A stretch of DNA of 13,600 nucleotides from Clostridia bacterium (lineage in GTDB: Bacteria; Bacillota; Clostridia; Oscillospirales; CAG-272): positions 1-13,600 of the forward strand of contig CAADYN010000249.1 in the NCBI GenBank assembly GCA_900753285.1, read 5' to 3'. The translations under genes and the position numbers were made by a program. Within the stretch, counting starts at the first letter, position 1. Each line of letters opens with the position of its first letter. This document shows, one piece after another, positions 7,685-13,600 of the stretch. The notes beneath the pieces are model-generated. The model was not told where the DNA came from, did no database searches, and saw only the letters and a program-made list of their open reading frames with translations.

Positions 7685-7750
7685 CTCCTCCGCCGCGTCG
7701 CAGACCTTCTGCCATATCTGGTCGGATATAGTGAATTTTACGTTTGTGTA
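7685..7750 (-). pseudogene. 22-codon relic of a second GH63/MGH1-like hydrolase gene
   Basis: On the minus strand this stretch encodes YTNVKFTISDQIWQKVCDAAEE. It matches residues 3-24 of the barrel hydrolase at 3736-5139 (YTDVNFNISDPIWQKVYDAAEE) at 17 of 22 residues. The DNA (5068-5133 against 7685-7750) agrees at about 59 of 66 bases. The match ends abruptly on both sides. The remainder of the hydrolase, which would lie towards the araC stop at 7657, is missing, so a deletion probably fused this relic to the region just after araC. Between 7751 and 7863 I see nothing else recognisable except CGCTAAC (7851-7857), a possible half-site of the palindrome at 7935. Confidence 0.8.
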
Positions 7751-7863
7751 TTTCAGGCTGGTGGGGATAGTATAGCACATTATGGAGTGGCAAGATGAGT
7801 TTGCATCACCGACTGAGCGCATATGAACAAAATTAAAATTTTTAGTCTCACGCTAACTTTTTC

Positions 7864-7892
7864 TTGACATTACCGATTTTTATAAGTATAAT
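7864..7892 (+). promoter_or_regulatory. Consensus sigma-A promoter of the regulator/ABC/ECF operon
   Basis: TTGACA (7864-7869), exactly 17 bases, then TATAAT (7887-7892): a full match to the sigma-A consensus in both hexamers. Transcription should begin near 7898-7900. So strong a promoter ahead of a regulator gene suggests that repression sets the output. Confidence 0.9.
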
Positions 7893-7896
7893 ATAA

Positions 7897-7926
7897 TACG
7901 GCTCTTAGGCGAGGGCTGTATTTTTT
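7897..7926 (+). terminator. Leader hairpin with T-tract, possible attenuator
   Basis: TACGGCTC (7897-7904), loop TTAGGC, then GAGGGCTGTA (7911-7920) form an imperfect stem with one bulged G and a G-T pair, followed at once by six T (7921-7926). The shape is that of an intrinsic terminator, but it begins at the predicted transcription start. It may be an attenuator, a 5'-stabilising hairpin or a terminator for read-through from araC. Confidence 0.4.
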
Positions 7927-7934
7927 AACATCGA

Positions 7935-7950
7935 GTTAGCTGTAGCTAAC
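7935..7950. promoter_or_regulatory. 16-bp perfect palindrome, candidate DtxR-family operator
   Basis: GTTAGCT-GT-AGCTAAC has two perfect 7-base arms around a 2-base centre. It resembles the DtxR/IdeR-type boxes built on TTAGG-TTAG-type half-sites. It sits downstream of the predicted start site and 23 bases before the ATG of the DtxR-like regulator, so a bound repressor would block elongation or early transcription. Autoregulation by the adjacent gene product is the natural inference. Confidence 0.65.
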
Positions 7951-7973
7951 CAACTTTTGATAAAGGAAGTTAT

Positions 7974-8363
7974 ATGAGTTCATCCGAATTGAGATATCTT
8001 ATCGCCGCAAATGAGCTTGCCGGAGAAACCGAAAACGTGAAGCAGACCGACGTTGCGAATAGGCTTCGTGTGACTAAGGTAAGCACGTACAATGCAATTG
8101 AGCGGCTGCGCGAGAAAGGGCTTATCGAAAAGACCGAAAGAAAAATCATTCTGACGGAGCGCGGCAAGGAGATACTGAGCGAATATATGATTATTATACG
8201 GTTCATATCGGCGCATTTGTCTCTTCACTGCGGAACGTCAAAGGAACAGGCATATGAAGACGCGCTCAACGCAACCTGTGCTTTTTCCGACGAGACGCGC
8301 AACGGTGTGGCAAACTATATAAAATCCGAAATGGAAGGAGCGAGACATGAGCCGAGAATATAA
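7974..8363 (+). CDS. DtxR/MntR-like transcriptional regulator, short form
   Basis: This 129-residue protein has the DtxR-family N-terminal winged helix: VKQTDVANRLRVTKVSTYNAIERLREKGLIEKTE at about 22-55, then the wing and KIILTERGKEIL. A dimerisation helix region follows (about 70-118, ending SDETRNGVANYIK). There is no C-terminal SH3-like domain, as in MntR-type or clostridial short members. Such regulators use iron or manganese as co-repressor. Here the usual ligand positions look changed: the motif that is commonly ACRLEH reads ALNATC (97-102), and the RH before it is not preserved. Alternative ligands could be H81, H85, C86 and C102. The start is set by AAAGGAAG at 7962-7969. It heads the operon and overlaps the next gene by 17 bases. 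DNA binding seems secure; the signal sensed is uncertain. Confidence 0.8.
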   Translation: MSSSELRYLIAANELAGETENVKQTDVANRLRVTKVSTYNAIERLREKGLIEKTERKIILTERGKEILSEYMIIIRFISAHLSLHCGTSKEQAYEDALNATCAFSDETRNGVANYIKSEMEGARHEPRI

Positions 8364-8730
8364 GCACTGGAATACGGAAAAAAAGCTGATTCCCGTAATG
8401 ATAAGAATGTACTGCCGCGGCAATCACAAGGCGGAGAGAAAAGCGGAAGGCGTAAAGGGAAAGGAGCTGTGTTCCGAGTGCATGAAGCTCGCAGAATACG
8501 CGGCGTTCAGACTGGAAAAATGCCCTTTCAAGAAAAACAAAGGCTTCTGCTCATACTGCAAAATACACTGCTACAAGCCGGAGTATCGCGCGGAGATGAA
8601 AAAAGTGATGAAGTATTCCGGTCCGAGAATGCTGCTGCCGCATCCGATATTCGCGATGTCGCACGTAACGGCAATGATAAAGCATAAAAAACAGAGCGGT
8701 GAAAAAGACAAGGAGCAGGCAAATGATTGA
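8347..8730 (+). CDS. YgbA-type cysteine-rich protein ('nitrous oxide-stimulated promoter' family)
   Basis: The 127-residue product carries seven cysteines: C23 in MYCRGNH, C42 and C45 in ELCSECMKLAEYAAFRLEKC, then C59, C68, C71 and C75 in CPF...GFCSYCKIHCYKPEYR. This cysteine pattern, the CRGNH motif and the size identify the YgbA_NO family (Pfam PF11756 from memory), named after E. coli ygbA, which is induced by nitrosative stress. The cysteines probably bind a metal or an iron-sulphur cluster, but this is not shown here. The protein is soluble and has no signal peptide. Its start lies 17 bases inside the regulator gene with GGAG (8336-8341) upstream, and its end overlaps the ABC gene by eight bases, implying tight co-expression with the transporters. 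Its role in the system is unknown; a metal-handling or electron-transfer role is inference. Confidence 0.8.
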   Translation: MSREYKHWNTEKKLIPVMIRMYCRGNHKAERKAEGVKGKELCSECMKLAEYAAFRLEKCPFKKNKGFCSYCKIHCYKPEYRAEMKKVMKYSGPRMLLPHPIFAMSHVTAMIKHKKQSGEKDKEQAND

Positions 8731-10450
8731 TAAAGAGCTGTTTAAGCTGATAGGCGGGAATAAAAAATACATATTCACAGCGGTGCTGACTCAGGTGATA
8801 GGGCTTGTGGCAAACGTCGCTGTAACGGGAAGCGTCTGCTATGCCGTTTACCTTTTAACAGTATCCGCCGCGTATTCGGAGTTCGTTTATCCGCTAATCG
8901 GCGCTGTTTTGGGTATCGCAATAAGATATATCTGTTCGCGATTGACAGGGGAGATAAAGGACAAGCTCGGAAGGCAGGTCAAAAAAGACCTCAGAGAGAG
9001 GGTGTACGACAAAATAGTAAAGCTCGGCGTGAGAACTACCGACGGAATGAGCATGGCAGGCTTGACGCAGGTTGCGGTTGAAGGCGTGGAGCAGCTCGAC
9101 CTTTACTACTCCTCCTACCTGCCGCAGTTCTTCTTTGCCATGATAGCGCCCGTTGTGCTGTTTTTGATTTGCGTGAGGATAGACTGGAGAACATCTCTCG
9201 TGCTCATAGCCTGTGTGCCGCTCATCCCGGTGTCAATTGTGGCGGTAAGCAGATACGCAAAGAAGATTTTCGCAAAATACTGGGGAAAATACACCTCCAT
9301 GGGAGACAAATTCCTCGACAGCGTGCAGGGACTCAAAGAGCTGAAGATATTCATGGCGGACGAAAAACAGCACCAAAGGATAAACGAAAGCGCGGAAGAA
9401 TTCAGGGTTATCACAATGAAGGTCCTCGTCATGCAGCTTGCAAGCACCACGATAATGGATTTGGTGGCATACGGCGGCGCGGGTGCGGGAATAGCTCTGG
9501 CGATCTGCGGAACTGCGTTTTGGGGACTGAATCCGATAGCGGCGCTTTTCCTTTGCCTTGTCGCGGTTGAGTTTTTCCTGCCACTTCGTGCGTTCGGCTC
9601 GGCTTTCCATGTGGCGATGAACGGTGCGAGCGCAGGCAAGAAGATTATATCACTGCTGAATGCTCCCGATCCGGAATGGGGTGAGAAAAGCGTCGGCGGA
9701 AAAGAGATAAAACTCACGGACGTTACGTTCTCATACGACGGAAAGCGAGATGTTCTGAAAAACGTAAGCATGACTTTCCCCGAAAAGGGCATGACGGCTA
9801 TCGTAGGAGAGAGCGGATGCGGAAAGTCAACCGTCGTGAATATGCTTGTAGGCGCGTTCCGTCCTCAAAGTGGTGAGGTGACTGTAGGCGGCAAGCAGCT
9901 TGAGAAACTGTCGCGTGAGAACTGGTATTCGCACCTTTCCGCGGTAAGCTACAATACGTACATATTCAACGAAAGCGTGAGAGACAACTTCAAGCTGGCG
10001 AAGGAAAGCGTGACCGACGATGAGATTTACTCCGCTCTCGAAAAAGTGAATCTGAAGGAGTTCATCTCGGAAAACGGCGGACTTGACAAGGTAATCACAG
10101 AGGACGCAAACAATATCTCCGGCGGACAGAAGCAGCGTCTTGCACTGGCGGTTGCTCTCGTGTCCGACAAAGACATATACGTTTTCGACGAAGCGACGAG
10201 CAACATTGACATCGACAGCGAAGGCATTATCATGAAGAATATCAAAGCAATATCCGAAAACAAGAGCGTCATCGTGATTTCCCACCGCCTTGCAAACGTC
10301 GTTACATCCGACAACATCTACTACATGGAGGACGGAGAGGTTCGTGAACGCGGTTCTCACGAGAGCTTAATGAGCGCAAAACAAGGCTATGCACGTCTCT
10401 ATAACGCTCAAAAAACGCTTGAAATGTCCTATGCGGAGGTGGCAAAATGA
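8723..10450 (+). CDS. ABC half-transporter, exporter fold, first subunit of a heterodimer
   Basis: From ATG 8723 the protein is 575 residues, a transmembrane domain of six helices (about 12-300) fused to a nucleotide-binding domain. Walker A is GESGCGKST (362-370), the signature ISGGQ (465-469), Walker B ends in FDEAT with D489-E490, and the H-loop is H521. At the Q-loop position the expected Gln is Tyr (Y410 in VSYNTYIF, where the partner has VSQSTYLF). A longer reading from GTG 8699 is less likely because AGGAG at 8710-8714 fits ATG 8723. The 4-base ATGA overlap with the next ABC gene marks them as a heterodimer. Exporter-fold pairs in iron operons (YbtPQ, IrtAB) take up siderophores despite their fold, so import is possible here; export of a metallophore, toxin or heme is the alternative. 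The substrate cannot be told from sequence. Confidence 0.88.
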   Translation: MIDKELFKLIGGNKKYIFTAVLTQVIGLVANVAVTGSVCYAVYLLTVSAAYSEFVYPLIGAVLGIAIRYICSRLTGEIKDKLGRQVKKDLRERVYDKIVKLGVRTTDGMSMAGLTQVAVEGVEQLDLYYSSYLPQFFFAMIAPVVLFLICVRIDWRTSLVLIACVPLIPVSIVAVSRYAKKIFAKYWGKYTSMGDKFLDSVQGLKELKIFMADEKQHQRINESAEEFRVITMKVLVMQLASTTIMDLVAYGGAGAGIALAICGTAFWGLNPIAALFLCLVAVEFFLPLRAFGSAFHVAMNGASAGKKIISLLNAPDPEWGEKSVGGKEIKLTDVTFSYDGKRDVLKNVSMTFPEKGMTAIVGESGCGKSTVVNMLVGAFRPQSGEVTVGGKQLEKLSRENWYSHLSAVSYNTYIFNESVRDNFKLAKESVTDDEIYSALEKVNLKEFISENGGLDKVITEDANNISGGQKQRLALAVALVSDKDIYVFDEATSNIDIDSEGIIMKNIKAISENKSVIVISHRLANVVTSDNIYYMEDGEVRERGSHESLMSAKQGYARLYNAQKTLEMSYAEVAK

Positions 10451-12132
10451 GCAAAAAATCACTCAGAAGAAGCGGAGCGAAGATAATGGCAAGTCTCATT
10501 CTCCTGCTCGGCAGCTTGGCTTACATAATGGTATTGGCAGTGCTGAACGGCAGTCTCGGCTTTGTCTCCGCAATGGGGGTGACGGTTTTCGGTGCGGCAG
10601 GCGTAGCAAAAGCACTCGGAGAAGAGATATCGCTGTCTTACGGATGGATAATCGGACTTACGATAGGCTGCGGCGTGCTTCGCGGAGTTCTGCGTTATTT
10701 CGAGCAGTATTCCAACCACTACATAGCTTTCCGTCTTTTGGCGGTGTTGAGGGATAAAATCTTCGGCAAGCTGCGCGTTCTCTGCCCCGCAAAGCTCGAG
10801 AGCAAGCAAAAGGGAAGCATAATTGCAATGATAACCTCGGACATCGAAACGCTTGAGGTTTTCTACGCACATACCATCTCCCCCATATGCATAGCGGTGC
10901 TTGTTTCGGCGGCGGTGTTCATTTTTGTGGGATTCGTTTCAAGCTGGTATCTTGCGCTTGTCGCTCTCACAGGCTATGCGTTCATCGGGATTGTCGTTCC
11001 GCTAATCTTCTCTGGCAGGCTTAAAGAAAGCGGAGTAAAATACCGTGCGGAATTTGCGTCATTCTCGGCGTATTTTCTCGACAGCATAAAGGGCATCAAG
11101 GACATCGTGCTGAACAACGCGGGAGAAGAGCGGAAAAAGGAAGTAAACACCCGCTCGGACGAACTTTTGAGAGTGACAAAAAAGATGAAGCATGATATCA
11201 CCCGCGCCGCATCCGCAATAGAGCTTACGGTGTCGGTATTCGTGCTTATCACGCTTGCCGTCGGAATTGTGCTCGTGAAAAACGATATGCTGTCGCTCGG
11301 AAGAATGATTATCGGCATGGTAACGGTGTTCTCGTCGTTCGGACCCGTCATAGCGGTGGCTTCTCTTCCCGGCAACCTTACGCAGACCTTTGCGAGCGGC
11401 GACAGAGTGCTTGACCTCCTTGCAGAAAAGCCCGCGGTTGAGGAAGTGACAAACGGCAGAGATTTCAGCTACGATAAGCTTGACGTAAAGGATCTCTCTT
11501 TCAGCTACGACGGAGCAAAAGAAGTGCTGAAGGACATAAAAATGCACGCGGAAAAAGGTGAGATAATCGGCATCATAGGCGAAAGCGGCTGCGGAAAGTC
11601 TACATTTTTAAAGCTCCTGCTGAGGTTCTGGGAGAGAAGCGGCGGAGAGATAAACTACAACGGCACAGACATTGACGAAATCAATACAAGCTCGCTTCTG
11701 AAAAACGTAACCATGGTTTCACAGAGCACGTACCTCTTTGAAGAAACGATTGAAGACAACCTTCGTATCGCAAAGCCCGACGCGTCGCAGGAAGAGATTG
11801 AAAACGCCTGCAAGATGGCATCGGTTCACGACTTTATTATGACCTTGCCCGACGGCTACAAAACGAAGGTAGGCGCGCTCGGAGACAATCTTTCAGCAGG
11901 TGAGAAGCAGCGTATAGGTCTGGCGAGAGCGTTCCTGAGAGGCAGTGAGCTTATCCTTTTGGACGAGCCGACGAGCAATGTTGACAGCATTAACGAAGGC
12001 ATTATTCTGAAAGCGCTCAGGGAGCAAAAGAGCAAAAAGAGCATTATTCTCGTATCCCACAGAGAATCAACAATGGCGATCGCCGACAGGGTATACAAAG
12101 TCAACGGCGGCGTAATGACGGAGGCAATATAA
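10447..12132 (+). CDS. ABC half-transporter, exporter fold, second subunit of a heterodimer
   Basis: This 561-residue protein has the same architecture as its upstream neighbour: membrane domain about 12-310, then ATPase domain. Walker A is GESGCGKST (378-386), the Q-loop Gln is Q426, the signature is LSAGE (482-486) instead of LSGGQ, Walker B ends LLDEPT with D506-E507, and the H-loop is H538. The Walker motifs are therefore complete while the signature is altered. The start at 10447 is set by GGAGGT (10435-10440) and overlaps the previous stop as ATGA. The stop at 12130-12132 is one base from the next ATG. In a heterodimer its Walker A side pairs with the intact ISGGQ of the first subunit, giving one canonical ATP site, and its LSAGE faces the first subunit's Tyr Q-loop. 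Function in the membrane as for its partner; direction and substrate unknown. Confidence 0.88.
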   Translation: MSKKSLRRSGAKIMASLILLLGSLAYIMVLAVLNGSLGFVSAMGVTVFGAAGVAKALGEEISLSYGWIIGLTIGCGVLRGVLRYFEQYSNHYIAFRLLAVLRDKIFGKLRVLCPAKLESKQKGSIIAMITSDIETLEVFYAHTISPICIAVLVSAAVFIFVGFVSSWYLALVALTGYAFIGIVVPLIFSGRLKESGVKYRAEFASFSAYFLDSIKGIKDIVLNNAGEERKKEVNTRSDELLRVTKKMKHDITRAASAIELTVSVFVLITLAVGIVLVKNDMLSLGRMIIGMVTVFSSFGPVIAVASLPGNLTQTFASGDRVLDLLAEKPAVEEVTNGRDFSYDKLDVKDLSFSYDGAKEVLKDIKMHAEKGEIIGIIGESGCGKSTFLKLLLRFWERSGGEINYNGTDIDEINTSSLLKNVTMVSQSTYLFEETIEDNLRIAKPDASQEEIENACKMASVHDFIMTLPDGYKTKVGALGDNLSAGEKQRIGLARAFLRGSELILLDEPTSNVDSINEGIILKALREQKSKKSIILVSHRESTMAIADRVYKVNGGVMTEAI

Positions 12133-12133
12133 T

Positions 12134-12823
12134 ATGGATGAAAAAAAGAAAATCAGCGATATAGAAGAAGCGGCGTCCGCACTTATAGCAAACGCAGAAG
12201 AAATATCCGCCGATAAGCCGAAAACCGAACCGAAAGCAGTAAAAGTCGAGAGCAAGGAGACATTCGGAAAGTACAAAATTAAAGACATAGTGTTTCTTGC
12301 TGTCATCACGGCGTGTACGCTGATTACGGGAGCTGTAATGCCGCTTCTCGTAAATGTACCGCTGTTCGGCATAATACAGCTCGGATTGGGACTGCAATTT
12401 TCGGTTTTCCCCGTAATCGGTATGATGAAGGTAAGAAAACCGGGCGCGCTTCTTCTTCAGGCAATATTCATCTCGGTATTTCTGGTGTTTATGTTCCCGC
12501 CGATGGTGTTCATCATTCTGTGTGCGCTGGTAGCCGAAGCCGTGACGCTGCTTGTTTTTCACGGATATGAAAACGATTGGTCGTGCGTGCTTGCGGGAAC
12601 ACTTTATATGCCGCTCACTCTTCCGCTGATGTATCTTTATTACAACGCGTTCTACACCGTTACGGGAGAAGAGAAAGCGGCGACAAGTATGTTTTTGGGC
12701 GGTGCAAATCCCGGCGTGGTTGTCGGCATCTCGATTGCGGTCGTTGCGCTTTGCTTTGTCGGCTCGGTAGTGGGAATACTTGTCTCAAGAGAACTGAAAA
12801 AAGCCGGAGTCCTTAAAAAATGA
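12134..12823 (+). CDS. MptD-type ECF transporter S component (substrate-binding membrane subunit)
   Basis: The 229-residue protein has a charged N-terminal segment (about 1-45, rich in Lys, Glu and Ala) and then five to six hydrophobic helices starting at IKDIVFLAVITACTLITG (49-66). Helix and loop features such as VNVPLFGIIQLGLGLQF, FPPMVFIILCALVAEA and LGGANPGVVVG fit the MptD-family putative S components found in Clostridia. S components bind the substrate in the membrane and dock onto the shared T and ATPase subunits. GGAGG at 12120-12124 fits the ATG at 12134. It is followed with ATGA overlap by the T component, so this is a dedicated (group I) ECF module. The substrate of the MptD family is not established to my knowledge; the operon context suggests a metal-linked compound such as heme or a metallophore. 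The long cytosolic N-tail is unusual for an S component. Confidence 0.75.
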   Translation: MDEKKKISDIEEAASALIANAEEISADKPKTEPKAVKVESKETFGKYKIKDIVFLAVITACTLITGAVMPLLVNVPLFGIIQLGLGLQFSVFPVIGMMKVRKPGALLLQAIFISVFLVFMFPPMVFIILCALVAEAVTLLVFHGYENDWSCVLAGTLYMPLTLPLMYLYYNAFYTVTGEEKAATSMFLGGANPGVVVGISIAVVALCFVGSVVGILVSRELKKAGVLKK

Positions 12824-13497
12824 GTTTCTTCTCTTTCAAACATAAGATATATCCCATTTTTGTGTTTTTGGCGAGCCTGTTTTTGATAGTGTTCGGACTT
12901 TGCATGGCGAGAGACGTGAAATGCTCATGCTTCTTGGCGTTGTGCTTTGTGTGGCTGACTGTGTTCGGATGCGGAAAAAGCTGTATTCGCGTGCTGCCGG
13001 TACTTGCCGTGGTCGGAGGAGCGTTTTCGGCTGTCGCGTACTTTGCTTACGGAAACGATATTAATACAGCCGTCGCTATGTTTAACCGTTTTGCTTTGGT
13101 GTTTCTTGCCGCAGCACTGGGAATGAGCGTAGAGCCTGCGGATATGACGAGAAGTCTTTCTGCTTTGAGGGTTCCGCGCGGAGTTACACTCGGTATGCTT
13201 ATCGCCTCATCTTTTCCTCCGGTTCTCGGTGCGGAGATAAAAAGAGTAAGAGAAGCAATGAAAACACGCGGCGCGGGAAGCATACTTAATCCGAAAATCC
13301 TGTACAGAGCGTTTCTCGTGCCTTTTGTGATGAGACTTGTGAATATCTCTGACACACTGTCTCTCTCTGTGGAAACGCGCGGATTCTCGCTTGAAAAAAC
13401 TCCGTACACGGTATACAAAAAAGAAATCGTTTGCTTGTCGGACGTGCTGTTTATTTTAGGACTTGCCGCGGGTGCGGTACTTACGGTGGTGTTATGA
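12820..13497 (+). CDS. ECF transporter T component (EcfT/CbiQ family)
   Basis: The 225-residue membrane protein has four to five hydrophobic segments and the two coupling motifs of T components: REAMKTRG (144-151) and VETRGF (184-189), in the cytosolic coupling helices that engage the ATPase grooves. It joins the S component to the ATPases of the ECF importer. The start overlaps the S gene stop (ATGA at 12820) and its own stop overlaps the ATG of the ATPase gene (ATGA at 13494). Such coupling at both ends argues that S, T and A are made as one stoichiometric unit. Confidence 0.85.
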   Translation: MSFFSFKHKIYPIFVFLASLFLIVFGLCMARDVKCSCFLALCFVWLTVFGCGKSCIRVLPVLAVVGGAFSAVAYFAYGNDINTAVAMFNRFALVFLAAALGMSVEPADMTRSLSALRVPRGVTLGMLIASSFPPVLGAEIKRVREAMKTRGAGSILNPKILYRAFLVPFVMRLVNISDTLSLSVETRGFSLEKTPYTVYKKEIVCLSDVLFILGLAAGAVLTVVL

Positions 13498-13600
13498 ACG
13501 CGATAGAGCTGAAAAATGTTAGCTTTTCCTACGATGGGAAAAATCAAATACTTGACAACGTGAATGCCGCGATGTCCTACGGGGAAGTGAACCTTATAGC
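13494..13600 (+). CDS. ECF/ABC transporter ATPase, N-terminal fragment (cut by window edge)
   Basis: Starting at ATG 13494 within the T-gene stop, the visible 35 codons read MNAIELKNVSFSYDG, then QILDNVNAAMSYGEVNLI. This is the first beta-sheet of an ABC ATPase with the aromatic A-loop Tyr in FSYDG, just before Walker A. Position directly after the T component identifies it as the ECF ATPase; relatives are often fused double ATPases, and length cannot be judged here. Confidence 0.85.
   Translation, partial: MNAIELKNVSFSYDGKNQILDNVNAAMSYGEVNLI

Noticed and set aside
8699..8722. GTG 8699 as start of the first ABC subunit
   Set aside because: AGGAG at 8710-8714 is well placed for ATG 8723, and the extra eight residues (VKKTRSRQ) lie inside the previous gene without a ribosome binding site.
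9115..9792. Minus-strand open frame of 225 codons
   Set aside because: It lies opposite the first ABC gene, which has all expected motifs; the translation is Ser/Ala/Pro-rich and resembles no known family.
1..13600. CRISPR array, tRNA/rRNA genes, transposase or phage integrase
   Set aside because: No regularly spaced repeats, no cloverleaf or rRNA-like sequence, and no open frame resembling a recombinase were seen, despite the repeated gene fragments.

Overview
The window reads as chromosomal DNA of a low-GC Gram-positive anaerobe of the class Clostridia, probably a gut or rumen Oscillospiraceae/Lachnospiraceae-type organism. This is inferred from the gene families, strong AGGAGG-type ribosome binding sites, consensus sigma-A promoters and ATGA-coupled operons. 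No marker gene is present, so the taxonomy is inference only. I see no rRNA, tRNA, CRISPR array, insertion sequence or phage gene.

Left half (1-7750): a carbohydrate-utilisation region in visible decay. On the plus strand lie the 3' end of an FAD-dependent oxidoreductase with a discoidin-like tail, a family-20-type glycoside hydrolase, and an AraC-type regulator cut off after its cupin domain. That AraC piece is joined directly to the C-terminal quarter of a sugar-type extracellular solute-binding protein (SBP). A bidirectional terminator separates these from a minus-strand operon read right to left. This operon holds a lipoprotein SBP, an (alpha/alpha)6-barrel glycoside hydrolase and a small membrane-anchored DUF5412-like protein. 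The SBP gene is broken twice: an out-of-frame internal deletion near 6290, and an 8-bp tandem duplication at 5733-5750 whose removal restores the frame locally. It diverges from an intact AraC regulator (6638-7657); both face a shared intergenic region with two good sigma-A promoters and an inverted repeat lying in their spacers. Just after that regulator, a 22-codon relic of a second copy of the barrel hydrolase remains. AraC, SBP and barrel hydrolase therefore each occur twice. One AraC and one hydrolase are intact, and both SBP copies are damaged. No sugar permease gene is present.

Right half (7864-13600): a compact, apparently healthy operon, running off the right edge. It starts at a perfect TTGACA-17-TATAAT promoter, followed by a hairpin with a T-tract and a perfect 16-bp palindrome resembling DtxR-family boxes. 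The genes are a short DtxR-like regulator, a cysteine-rich YgbA-type ('nitrous oxide-stimulated promoter' family) protein, two exporter-fold ABC half-transporters, an MptD-type ECF S component, an ECF T component, and the beginning of the ECF ATPase. Nearly every junction overlaps or touches. The layout suggests one metal-responsive system, most plausibly for iron, heme or a metallophore. In it an exporter-fold ABC heterodimer of the YbtPQ/IrtAB kind works alongside a full ECF importer.

The right-hand operon is the best candidate for an under-described system. Its regulator appears to have lost the usual DtxR metal ligands. Its two ABC subunits carry non-consensus residues that fall in the same composite ATP site.
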